From contig NZ_QOCZ01000114.1 of assembly GCF_018207095.1 (NCBI RefSeq), positions 1 to 32,993 on the forward strand: 32,993 bases of DNA, read 5' to 3'. The notes below the pieces were generated by a model that was given only the letters and a program-made list of their open reading frames with translations, made no database searches and was not told the origin of the DNA. Source of the DNA: Nocardiopsis sp. MG754419 (GTDB taxonomy: Bacteria > Actinomycetota > Actinomycetes > Streptosporangiales > Streptosporangiaceae). Every line of letters begins with the position of its first letter. Within the stretch, counting starts at the first letter, position 1. Positions 14,974 to 21,270 of the stretch are shown piece after piece. A program made the translations under genes and the position numbers.

Positions 14974-15809
14974 CGTTCCTGATCACCGGGTCCACCGGCA
15001 CGACCGGCTCCCGCCTGGCCCGACTTCTCGACGACCAGGGCGCCCCCGTTCGACGGGCCGGCCGCTCCACCGGCGCCGACGTGCGCCTGGACTGGGCCGA
15101 CCCGACCACCCACGCCGACGCCCTGAGCGGGGTCCGGGCGGTCTACCTGGTGGCGCCCCCCGGCGCCACCGACCCCGAGGCCCGAGTACTGCCCTTCCTG
15201 GAGGCGGCCCGCGACGCCGGTGTGGAGCGCATCGTCCTGCTCGGGTCATCCGCGGTACCGGTCGGCTCCCCCGGCCTCGGCACGCTCGGGGCGCGCCTGG
15301 CCTCGTTCGTCCCCCACCCCGTGGTCCTGCGCCCGACCTGGTTCTCCAGCAACTTCACCGGACACCACCCCCACGCCGACTCCGTCCGACGCGACGGCGA
15401 GATCGTCAGCGCCACCGGTCAGGGGAGGATCCCCTTCATCGACCCCGGGGACATCGCGGCGGTGGCCGCGAAAGCGCTCCAGGGAGAGGTCCCGGCCGGC
15501 GCGGACCCGGTGCTGACCGGACCGCGAACGTTGAGCTTCGACGAGGTCGCCGCCACGCTCACCGAGGTCACCGGACGCCCGGTCCACCACCGCCACGTCG
15601 ACGTGGCGGAACTGTCCCGGATCCATCAGGGGTTCGGGCTCCCCGAGGGGTTCGCCGACCTGCTGGCCGGCATGGACGCGTCGATCGCCACCGGATCGGA
15701 GGACCGAACGACCACGGCGGTCCAGGACATCACCGGTGAGGCACCCCGGTCCTTCCGGGCGTTCGTGACGGCCGCGCTCGGGGCGGAGACCGACACCCGC
15801 TCGGCCTAG
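14970..15809 (+). CDS. NmrA-like NAD(P)-binding protein
   Basis: 279 residues. The start MTFLITGSTGTTGSRLARLL carries the GxxGxxG nucleotide-binding loop. Then come VRLDWADPTTHADALSGVRAVYLVAPP, 'GVERIVLLGSSAV', and a 'RPTWFSSNF' stretch typical of atypical SDRs of the NmrA / ergot-EasG-like type. There is no YxxxK active site, so it may be a reductase of an unusual substrate or an NADP sensor. It is translationally coupled to the SnoaL-like gene through a 4-nt overlap, and a hairpin terminator follows. Confidence 0.9.
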   Translation: MTFLITGSTGTTGSRLARLLDDQGAPVRRAGRSTGADVRLDWADPTTHADALSGVRAVYLVAPPGATDPEARVLPFLEAARDAGVERIVLLGSSAVPVGSPGLGTLGARLASFVPHPVVLRPTWFSSNFTGHHPHADSVRRDGEIVSATGQGRIPFIDPGDIAAVAAKALQGEVPAGADPVLTGPRTLSFDEVAATLTEVTGRPVHHRHVDVAELSRIHQGFGLPEGFADLLAGMDASIATGSEDRTTTAVQDITGEAPRSFRAFVTAALGAETDTRSA

Positions 15810-15905
15810 GACCGGCCGCACGGCGCCGGGAACGAGCGCCCACGGCGCAGGTGGGCCCGCCGACACCGACGAGGCCGGGGCCGCCGCAGGTGGCGGTGCC
15901 CGTGC

Positions 15906-15947
15906 CGGTGCCGATGGGGACGTACGAACGCGCCCCCATCGGCACCG
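15906..15947. terminator. Bidirectional terminator
   Basis: A perfect 14-bp stem (CGGTGCCGATGGGG / CCCCATCGGCACCG) with a 14-nt loop lies between convergent genes and ends directly at the next gene's stop. Confidence 0.8.
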
Positions 15948-15948
15948 T

Positions 15949-16338
15949 CTACATGGGCCGGGTCGGTGTCGGCCAGTACCGGGCGTACTCCTGGACCCGG
16001 TCCCCCACGGACTCGATGTAGGGCACCGGGCCCGGTGGGCCGACCGTCACCGACACCCGGGTGGTCGTCAGGGCGCTGTGCTCCATCACCCGGGACGCCA
16101 TCCGCGCTAGCCGGTCACCGTACTCGTCCAGGACCCGCTCGGGGTTCAGGGTGCGGCGGCCCGCGTCATCGATCACCACGAACCCCTCCTCGCCTTCGTC
16201 GGTGAGCCAGGCGGTGTGGACGAGCCCGTACGCGACGAGCATTTCCAGGAGCTGCGCGGCCCAGGCCCGCGCGCCGTGATCGTCGGGGGTGCGCAACGGG
16301 ACCCAGAGGTGTCGGGCGCTATCCAAACGTCTGCCCAC
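15949..16338 (-). CDS. Hypothetical protein coupled to a zinc-ribbon gene
   Basis: About 129 residues, family not recognised. It contains 'LWVPLRTPDDHGARAWAAQLLEMLVAYGLVHTAWLTDEGEEGFVVIDDAGRRTLNPERVLDEYGDRLARMASRVME', a helix followed by a strand pair and another helix, then a Pro/Val-rich tail. There are no membrane segments. The start is uncertain: the GTG at 16338 (GGAG only 2 nt away), a TTG at 16326 or a GTG at 16377 all lie inside the zinc-ribbon ORF in another frame. Translation is thus probably coupled to that ORF, and the two proteins may act together. Confidence 0.6.
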   Translation of the reverse strand: MGRRLDSARHLWVPLRTPDDHGARAWAAQLLEMLVAYGLVHTAWLTDEGEEGFVVIDDAGRRTLNPERVLDEYGDRLARMASRVMEHSALTTTRVSVTVGPPGPVPYIESVGDRVQEYARYWPTPTRPM

Positions 16339-16444
16339 AGCTCCAACAACCGGGTGCGCGGCTGTCGACGGTGGCACCGCAGTTCGCGCACTGCACCGGG
16401 CCCAACAGGACCTCGTACAGCAGGCCCAGGATCAGATGGATCAT
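16319..16444 (-). CDS. 41-residue zinc-ribbon micro-protein
   Basis: A short ORF: a hydrophobic amphipathic N-terminus (MIHLILGLLYEVLLG) then two knuckles, CANC and CWSC (C19, C22, C33, C36), spaced like a rubredoxin-type zinc ribbon. The ATG at 16444 has GGAG 6 nt upstream. The stop lies inside the next gene, whose start overlaps by up to 20 nt or more. The N-terminus could sit on the membrane surface while the ribbon binds zinc. The perfect motif and good ribosome site make a real gene likely; the function is unknown. Confidence 0.65.
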   Translation of the reverse strand: MIHLILGLLYEVLLGPVQCANCGATVDSRAPGCWSCGQTFG

Positions 16445-16479
16445 GCTCTTCTCCCCGTAGAGGTGGAAGGAGGTCCGGT

Positions 16480-16514
16480 GCTCCCGCCCGCAAGTCGACG
16501 ACGAGGGCGGGAGC
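16480..16514 (-). terminator. Terminator of the BldC-like operon
   Basis: A perfect 10-bp stem GCTCCCGCCC / GGGCGGGAGC with a 15-nt loop lies 16 bp downstream (minus strand) of the BldC-like gene stop. Confidence 0.7.
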
Positions 16515-16529
16515 CGGGACGCCCGCTTG

Positions 16530-16718
16530 TCAGTGGGTCGGTGGTCGGTTCCTGCCCCACTTCAGGTGCGAGGCCACGTCATGGGCGTGGAAGCGGCGTT
16601 GCCCGCCCGGGGTCCAGAAGTGGCGGAGCTTGCCCGCTTGGGCCCACGCGGTCACCGTCCTCGGGTGGACACCGAACGCCTGGGCGACCTGTGTGGTGGT
16701 GAGTACCCCTTCAGTCAT
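16530..16718 (-). CDS. BldC-like small HTH DNA-binding protein
   Basis: 62 residues: LTTTQVAQAFGVHPRTVTAWAQAGKLRHFWTPGGQRRFHAHDVASHL is a MerR-type winged helix without any effector domain. This is the architecture of BldC and excisionase-like proteins, which bind direct repeats cooperatively. GGAGG lies 6 nt before the ATG at 16718, which overlaps the preceding gene's stop (ATGACTGA). It is last in a chain of overlapping small genes. It could be the regulator of that accessory unit or an excisionase-like factor of an old mobile element. Confidence 0.85.
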   Translation of the reverse strand: MTEGVLTTTQVAQAFGVHPRTVTAWAQAGKLRHFWTPGGQRRFHAHDVASHLKWGRNRPPTH

Positions 16719-17226
16719 CGCCGGCCTCCGAGGCTTCCGGTTCGGTGAGCCCGTGATCGCGTGCCAGGCGCTCGCCCTGACGGCGCCAGGCCTCTTCCTC
16801 CTCCACCGACAGAGGCCGGTTGTCCCCCGAGACGGGGATGGGACGGTCTCGGTCACACATGAGGGCTCCTTCCCCAGCGGGGGTGCGGACACCGGGCGGG
16901 CCGGTGGTGCGGGGTGTGGGTCCGGGTGGGTCGCCGTGGTGGCGGCGCAGACTCGCTTCGAGAAGCTCCGGGGTGGGCTCGACCTCGGTGCGCCAATGCG
17001 AGCGCGGGTTGCGGTCGGTGGCCATCCACAACCGGCCCGTCCACGCGATGCGGTGGGTGCGCCCCCACCGGGCGATCAACCCCTGCAACACCACCCCCGG
17101 AGACGGCCAAGACCGCCCATGGTCATCACGATGATCACCCTCATGACCACCGGCCAGAATGCACCAACGGGCACGACCCAACGCGTCCACACCAGCCTCC
17201 GAGCACGCACCGGTCGAGAAGGTCAT
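16711..17226 (-). CDS. Hypothetical protein with CCHH zinc-finger-like start
   Basis: 171 residues, unrecognised. The N-terminus has C8, C22, H28 and H32 (CSEAG...RWCILAGGHEGDH), a spacing compatible with a small zinc site. A conserved-looking core follows (HRIAWTGRLWMATDRNPRSHWRTEVEPTPELLEASLRRHH), then a Pro-rich linker and an acidic/basic helix (SVEEEEAWRRQGERLARDHGL). Its ATG overlaps the stop of the small membrane-protein gene (ATGA), and its stop overlaps the BldC-like start. An internal in-frame ATG at 16860 has a very good ribosome site (AAGGAG, 5 nt), so a separate 49-residue product is possible. Confidence 0.6.
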   Translation of the reverse strand: MTFSTGACSEAGVDALGRARWCILAGGHEGDHRDDHGRSWPSPGVVLQGLIARWGRTHRIAWTGRLWMATDRNPRSHWRTEVEPTPELLEASLRRHHGDPPGPTPRTTGPPGVRTPAGEGALMCDRDRPIPVSGDNRPLSVEEEEAWRRQGERLARDHGLTEPEASEAGDD

Positions 17227-17444
17227 CGCGCCTCCTCAGGGATGGTGGAACAACCGCCGAAATACCAGGCCAGATACACCGCGAACAGGACCACGCGCGC
17301 AGCGGCAGCCCGTCGGCGCGACCGAGTCACGCCCCGGCCGTCGCCCCCGGGAGAGAGCGGACCGAATACCGACACCGGTGGACGTAGGCGCCCTCGCACC
17401 TGGTCAGCGCCAGCGCCGGGGATGTGGGGGTCGAGGTAGCGCAC
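17223..17444 (-). CDS. Small single-pass membrane protein
   Basis: 73 residues from a GTG placed directly after the stop of the 44-codon ORF. The N-terminal 38 residues are Pro/Gly-rich. From RSRRRAAAARVVLFAVYLAWYFGG there is one membrane helix with positive charges before it, which would put the N-terminus inside, then a short tail with one Cys. A GTG at 17330 would give only the membrane part (35 residues). The ATGA overlap with the next gene supports translation. Function is unknown. Confidence 0.45.
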   Translation of the reverse strand: MRYLDPHIPGAGADQVRGRLRPPVSVFGPLSPGGDGRGVTRSRRRAAAARVVLFAVYLAWYFGGCSTIPEEAR

Positions 17445-17579
17445 TCACACCACCCCCGGCAGAGCCTTGAGGCCCTCCAGCACACGCTGGAGCACCACCG
17501 GGCCGGCCACATCCAAGCGCTCCCAGAAAGCGTTGTCCGAGCCCCGGACGTGCCAGCGTCGCGGGGCTCTTTGCTGCAT
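17445..17579 (-). CDS. 44-residue hypothetical, first of the micro-gene operon
   Basis: The ORF starts at ATG 17579. A basic beginning (QQRAPRRWHVR) leads to a well-formed amphipathic helix region (NAFWERLDVAGPVVLQRVLEGLKAL). Its TGA is followed at once by the GTG of the membrane-protein gene (TGAGTG). The ribosome site is weak, and a hairpin (17539-17569) lies inside, so the start is uncertain. The case rests on the protein-like composition and the perfect head-to-tail junction. Confidence 0.4.
   Translation of the reverse strand: MQQRAPRRWHVRGSDNAFWERLDVAGPVVLQRVLEGLKALPGVV
17539..17569 (+). terminator. Hairpin near the start of the micro-gene operon
   Basis: GAGCCCCG-GACG, TGCCAG loop, CGTC-(G)-CGGGGCTC gives 12 bp with one bulge, followed on the plus strand by TTTGC. 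It looks like a plus-strand terminator shielding the XRE promoter, or an attenuator for the minus-strand operon. Confidence 0.45.
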
Positions 17580-17601
17580 CACTCACACCGAGGTTGGGTC
17601 A

Positions 17602-17679
17602 CTCTCAGTCATGTGATGGCCTGTTGCGGAGCTCTCAGTGTCCATCTGCCAAAAGGCAAAAGCAAGTCGCTTAGGCAAA
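17602..17679. promoter_or_regulatory. Repeat-rich divergent control region (XRE vs micro-genes)
   Basis: CTCTCAGT occurs at 17602-17609 and 17632-17639, exactly 30 bp apart. AGGCAAA occurs at 17654-17660 and 17673-17679. TGCC-AAAA-GGCA (17647-17658) is palindromic. This AT-richer patch between divergent genes is the likely binding region of the XRE and/or BldC-like regulator. Confidence 0.45.
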
Positions 17680-17737
17680 TTGATTCAGCAACTCCTTGAA
17701 GCAAGTCCGTTTCGTCCCCCTGTGGCATCCTGATGAC

Positions 17738-18610
17738 ATGAGCAGCGAGGAGAAGCCGCCACCCACGGTGGCGCGGTGGGTGCTGGCCAGAGAGTTGCGC
17801 CGCCTCCGTGGTGACCGATCCTTCACAGGCGTGGCCAAAGCGGTTCGCTCACAGGGATCGTCTCTGGCTCGTTGGGAGTCGGGAAAGGCCGACGGCCAAG
17901 TCCCCGGCGTGCACAGCTTGGAGCGGCTGCTCACCCACTACGACGTAGGTGCTGAAGAAACCGCGCGACTCATGGACCTGCGCGATGTGGCTCGCACTCC
18001 GGGCTGGTGGCAGGGACGCGACATCGGCCGACCCTATGGAACTTTCATCGGGCTGGAAGCAGCGGCTGACGAGATTTACACTTACGAGTCTCAGATCATT
18101 CCAGGGCTGCTACAGACCGAAGAGTATGCTCGCGAGGTTATTCGAGCCGTGAGCGCAGCCGAGCGGGTTCGGGCCGAGGAGGTCGCCGACCGTGTTGCCG
18201 TGCGCATGCGCCGCCAGAAGGAATGGGTGGCCCGGCGGTCTCCCCACGTCTGCGCGATCATTGCCGAAAGCGCACTCCGTTCCTTGGTCGGCGGCCCCTC
18301 TGTGATGCGCGAACAGCTTGCGCGCCTCCTGGAACTCTCCGAAGTCGACGACTTGTTCACGCTGCACGTACTCCCCTTCGAAGCCGGAGCACATGCAGCT
18401 ATGGAAATCTCCGCGTTCACACTGATCGACGTGTCGGATGCAGGCTTGACATCCGTTTATATCGAGGGACCGACCGCCGATATCTTCATGGATGACCCAG
18501 ATGATGTCACCACCTACCGTCGAGTGGCGGAGCACCTTCGCAAGGTCGCGTTGGGCGTTCCTGAGTCTCGGGCGCTGATTTCACACATCTTGGAGGATCT
18601 ACCCGCATGA
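17738..18610 (+). CDS. XRE-family regulator with Scr1-type domain
   Basis: 290 residues. Residues about 10-75 form a helix-turn-helix (ARELRRLRGDRSFTGVAKAVRSQGSSLARWESGKADGQVPGVHSLERLLTHY). The rest is the Scr1-type (DUF5753-like) domain of actinomycete regulators: 'TYESQIIPGLLQTEEYAREVIRA', 'RRQKEWVARRSPHVCAIIAESALR', 'LFTLHVLPFEAGAHAAMEISAFTLID', 'VYIEGPTADIF'. Such proteins pair with a DUF397 protein and affect development or antibiotic production in Streptomyces (WhiJ-like systems). The ATG at 17738 has no clear ribosome site, so the mRNA may be leaderless. The stop overlaps the DUF397 start (ATGA). Its GC content is visibly lower than its neighbours, which hints at transfer. Confidence 0.9.
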   Translation: MSSEEKPPPTVARWVLARELRRLRGDRSFTGVAKAVRSQGSSLARWESGKADGQVPGVHSLERLLTHYDVGAEETARLMDLRDVARTPGWWQGRDIGRPYGTFIGLEAAADEIYTYESQIIPGLLQTEEYAREVIRAVSAAERVRAEEVADRVAVRMRRQKEWVARRSPHVCAIIAESALRSLVGGPSVMREQLARLLELSEVDDLFTLHVLPFEAGAHAAMEISAFTLIDVSDAGLTSVYIEGPTADIFMDDPDDVTTYRRVAEHLRKVALGVPESRALISHILEDLPA

Positions 18611-18780
18611 CCACCGATCCGAAGTACCGCACGTCTTCCTACAGCGGTGGCAATGGCAACTGCGTCGAGGTCGCGGACCTGACCCGTGGCGCTGCCGTGC
18701 GTGACACCCAGAACCGTGAGGCGGGCCACTTGGAGTTCCCCTCGTCAGAGTGGACAGCGCTGCTGCGCGCCTCCAAGTAG
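18607..18780 (+). CDS. DUF397-domain protein (XRE partner)
   Basis: 57 residues with the full DUF397 signature: RTSSYSGGNGNCVEVAD, then AAVRDTQNREAGHLEFPSSEWTALLRA. The start codon overlaps the regulator's stop by 4 nt, and a strong terminator follows 12 bp after the stop, so the two form a closed operon. DUF397 proteins are thought to antagonise or modulate their XRE partner; the mechanism is not known in detail. Confidence 0.92.
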   Translation: MTTDPKYRTSSYSGGNGNCVEVADLTRGAAVRDTQNREAGHLEFPSSEWTALLRASK

Positions 18781-18792
18781 CCCGACATGACA

Positions 18793-18822
18793 AAGGCCCC
18801 GACCGGTGCTGGTCGGGGCCTT
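18793..18822 (+). terminator. Terminator of the XRE-DUF397 operon
   Basis: A perfect 12-bp stem AAGGCCCCGACC / GGTCGGGGCCTT with loop GGTGCT, ending in TT. Confidence 0.9.
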
Positions 18823-18825
18823 CGC

Positions 18826-18845
18826 ATTGCATTACCTGATGCAAT
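18826..18845. repeat. Short inverted repeat ATTGCAT-N6-ATGCAAT
   Basis: 7-bp arms (18826-18832, 18839-18845) around TACCTG, directly after the terminator. It may be an operator for the following unit or a secondary hairpin. The rest of the 18846-19020 stretch holds nothing I recognise. Confidence 0.4.
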
Positions 18846-19020
18846 CCCAAGGTCACTCTACCGCTCTAACACGGGCGGGGATAGATTCCCGGTGTCGTCA
18901 CACAACAGTGGCGTCTACGGCGCAGTCCTGAATCACACTCTTCTCGACGGTCCATCCGCTCCCTCCAGGGGTGTGAGTACGTTCCCGACCGATGCGTCGG
19001 CACGAGGAAACGGTGCGCAC

Positions 19021-19213
19021 GTGAACTTCTCCTCCATCGCTCCGCCGAACCGGCACAAGTCCAGCTACAGCGGCAGGGGAGACGGCTGTGTCGAGTTCGC
19101 GGATACCCCTGGGGTCTCAGCCGCACGCGACACACAGCATCGCGAGTCCGGATACCCGGCTCCCGTCCCCGGAGTGGGCGGCGCTGCTCCGGACCACACG
19201 CACCCGCCGCTAG
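19021..19213 (+). pseudogene. Frameshifted second DUF397 gene
   Basis: From the GTG at 19021 the frame encodes a normal DUF397 start (NRHKSSYSGRGDGCVEFADTPGVSAARDTQHRESGYPA). The expected ending SPEWAALLRTTRTRR then appears in the +1 frame from 19166 and stops at TAG 19211-19213. One extra base (or two missing) near 19160-19166 explains this. There is no adjacent XRE gene, so it is an orphan. Its stop codon lies in a CTAG that abuts the IS relic. Confidence 0.75.
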
Positions 19214-19601
19214 GGCCGGTTGTGTAGAAGCGGGAGCGTGGCAGAGGCTGCTCCGGCGCCGTGAACGGTGTGCCCGGAGGTCTTGAACTCTCCGATACCG
19301 AGTGGGCCCTGTTCGCCCCGCCTATGCCCACCGACCCGCCCAAGGGCAAAGCGACCATGGCCCGATCCCGGGACCGGTGTGAGAACCGTCGTCGCAAGGG
19401 ATCGGCGGGCGGCGGCCCCCGGTCTTCGACCGGGGGCCTACCGGGGCCCGCAGCACCGTGGAGCGGTGTATCGACCTGCTCGAAGCAGAACCGGGCGGTC
19501 GCGACCCGCCACGACGAGCGGACCGGGATCTTCGACGGGATCGTGCGAGTGGCCTCGATCCGCGTCCGGCTCCGCGGCCTCACCCGTGCACAGAACCGTG
19601 T
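19214..19601 (+). mobile_element. Internally deleted IS5-family element (copy A)
   Basis: 388 bp bounded by CTAG on both sides (19210-19213 and 19602-19605), consistent with a YTAR-type target duplication. The ends carry a short inverted repeat: CGGTTGTGT three bases in from the left end and CGGTTCTGT three bases in from the right. Inside is transposase sequence: an N-terminal LSDTEWALFAPPMPTDPPKGK (from GTG 19261), then after a deletion and frame change the C-terminal KQNRAVATRHDERTGIFDG...VASIRVRLRGLTR, ending at TAG 19603-19605. The DDE core is missing, so it is inactive. Confidence 0.75.
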
Positions 19602-19844
19602 CTAGCGCGCGAAGAGCGTCCAGGAGCCATCACTGGTTTCGCACTTCCACTCGGTGTAGTCCACGTACGGCTCGGCCAGGTACTCCTTGGCCTCGGCGAC
19701 GCATTCGTCCATCGTGCCGGGTGCGCCGCCGACCACGTTCCAATCGGCCTCCGCGGCGGACGCGGTTCCCGCGCTCAGCGGAAGAACGACCGCGGCAGCG
19801 CCCGCGACGAAACCGGCGGCTGCGAGAGAACGCCACGACTTCAT
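19602..19844 (-). CDS. Small secreted protein
   Basis: 80 residues: a Sec signal peptide (MKSWRSLAAAGFVAGAAAVVLPLSAGTASA, cleaved after about residue 30) and a mature part of about 50 residues with two Cys, several Trp/Tyr and many acidic residues (DECVAEAKEYLAEPYVDYTEWKCETSDGSWTLFAR). It is unrecognised, but resembles small exported actinomycete proteins with a single disulfide. GAGG lies just before the ATG at 19844. Its TAG stop is read from the CTAG that forms the right target copy of the IS relic, so insertion happened exactly at its end. Confidence 0.75.
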   Translation of the reverse strand: MKSWRSLAAAGFVAGAAAVVLPLSAGTASAAEADWNVVGGAPGTMDECVAEAKEYLAEPYVDYTEWKCETSDGSWTLFAR

Positions 19845-20091
19845 AAAACCTCACTCTGCTGCTCTACGAACTGGCAGCGGCCGGTGCGACCAAGCGAAAT
19901 GCGCCACCGAACAGAGAGAATCCTCCGCGCCCCGCTTCCCGATCATTCGCAGGGCGGCGATCGAGGTCCCCTGAATCGGATCTGCGCCGATCGCTTCGCG
20001 CCAAGACCGCCTTCGGCACGGTACCTGAAGACCTCATCAAGTCGAGATAAAGAGATACCTGCGTATTTTCCCGCATAGAGGGTGCCGTTAG

Positions 20092-20370
20092 GGCATGGTT
20101 TGCAGAAGTGGGAACGCGGCGAATCCTGTTCCGGCACCGTGAATGGCCTACCGGGGGTCATGAACCCTCCGACGTCGAGTGGACCCTGCTCGCTCCGCTC
20201 CTGCCCACCGCCCCGGGCAAGGGCGAGAACTGGGCCGATCACGAGGGTGACGCTCGTCGTGCCGGGATCGACGCGGTGCCCTTCCGGCCCGGCTTCGGCC
20301 ACCGAACCCGGGCGAGCCGAGGCAGTGGTGGCCGCCACCGTCCGGCGATGACTTCCACAGACCACCGACG
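20092..20370 (+). mobile_element. Decayed IS5-family element, left part (copy B)
   Basis: The first ~130 bp closely match the left end of copy A (TGCAGAAGTGGGA..., a GTGAATGGCCTACCGGGGG-type start region) and follow TTAG, again a YTAR site. Transposase traces: SDVEWTLLAPLLPTAPGKGENWADH, then GIDAVPFR, with at least one frameshift before SDVEW. I cannot find a matching right end, so the 3' boundary is approximate and the element is truncated. Confidence 0.6.
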
Positions 20371-20839
20371 CTGTTCACGAACGTGGGAGACGACCGCCTG
20401 ATTCCGCCGGCCTCCATCGAGGATTTCGCCTCCCGCTACCCTCGGCCCGAAGCACACGTGTCCCGCGGGGTCGATCACCTCCAAGACACGAAAAGGGATC
20501 CGGAGAAGCATGCATCGATCGTCCCCGCATTCCTGTTCGGGGCTCTAGTGAAAGGGTGTGGTCGATCGTGAGAAAACCACGGTATCGGGGGCGGGGAAAG
20601 CGAGGTACGGGCCTGCCACCCCTGCGACGACCTCCGGGAACCTCCCGAGGAGGAATGGTCCCGAGCGGTGACGGTGCAGGCCGACGCGGCGGTCGTCTTC
20701 CGTCGGCAGGGCCAAGGTCCCGAGGGCTCACCGCGCGCACGGCGGCGGACGCGCTCCTGACCTCCGGGGGCATGGACGGGTTCCCCACCGACGTCCGAGA
20801 ACCCGCACGACCACCCTCGGCCTTCGGGGGCGTTGTGGG
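20371..20839. other. Relic region without an intact gene
   Basis: Between IS copy B and the MerR gene are only coding-like fragments. One plus-strand frame reads VRACHPCDDLREPPEEEWSR...VTVQADAAVVFRRQGQGP (about 20603-20756). Another reads PPASIEDFASRYPRPEAHVSRG (about 20401-20466). Neither has a convincing start. They are probably remnants of displaced genes. Confidence 0.35.
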
Positions 20840-21184
20840 TCAGCCGTTGGTGCGCAGGTACTCGCTCAGGGAATCGCTGATCGTCGCCAACCGGTCCGCC
20901 TTCGTACGGACGTCGTCGCGCAGCTCGGCGATGCGTTCGAGGAGCTGTGGACAGGCCGATTCCGAACGCTCCCCCACGGTGCAGGGCAGCACGTCCTTCA
21001 CCAACGCGGTCGGCAACCCGAGGTCCAGCAGGGACCGGATGGTCTGCACGGTCGCGACCGCGTTGTCCGGAAAGTCCCGGTAACCGTTACTGCGGCGCTC
21101 CGAACCGAGCAGGCCCTGCTGCTCGTAGTAGCGCAGCGACCGGACACTGGCCCCGCTGAGTCTGCTCAACTCACCGATCTGCAC
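20840..21184 (-). CDS. MerR-family regulator
   Basis: 114 residues: MerR helix-turn-helix MQIGELSRLSGASVRSLRYYEQQGLL, wing 'ERRSNGYRDFP', 'IRSLLDLGLPTALVKDVLPC', then a dimerisation coil (LLERIAELRDDVRTKADRLATISDSLSEYL). Two Cys (C68, C78) lie at the end of the effector hinge, so redox or metal sensing is possible but unproven. The start is GTG 21184, with GAGG 7 nt upstream. It is divergent from an SDR gene whose promoter has MerR geometry. Confidence 0.9.
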   Translation of the reverse strand: MQIGELSRLSGASVRSLRYYEQQGLLGSERRSNGYRDFPDNAVATVQTIRSLLDLGLPTALVKDVLPCTVGERSESACPQLLERIAELRDDVRTKADRLATISDSLSEYLRTNG

Positions 21185-21231
21185 CGCGCCACCTCACCGA
21201 CAAGACTCGGTCGGCCCCGAACGACGCGGGC

Positions 21232-21261
21232 TTGACCCTGACACTGATGTCACACTTTAAC
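21232..21261 (+). promoter_or_regulatory. MerR-type promoter of the SDR gene
   Basis: TTGACC (21232-21237) and TTTAAC (about 21256-21261) are 18-19 bp apart. Between them lies the palindrome TGACA-CTGA-TGTCA (21239-21252). An over-long spacer with an operator inside is the hallmark of MerR-activated promoters. The start codon lies only 9 bp past the -10. Confidence 0.6.
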
Positions 21262-21270
21262 GTCGGCCCC

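Noticed and set aside
18846..18905. tRNA-like stretch (T-arm-like CGGGG...CCCGG and AGCGGTAGAG on the minus strand)
   Set aside because: The segments are on different strands or out of order, and no cloverleaf can be formed.
19864..20076. 70-codon minus-strand ORF upstream of the secreted-protein gene
   Set aside because: No ribosome site, disordered Arg/Ser/Asp composition and no recognisable motif. It is more likely leader or intergenic DNA.
20375..20788. 137-codon minus-strand ORF in the relic region
   Set aside because: Pro/Arg/Gly-rich low-complexity sequence without a start site or family features.
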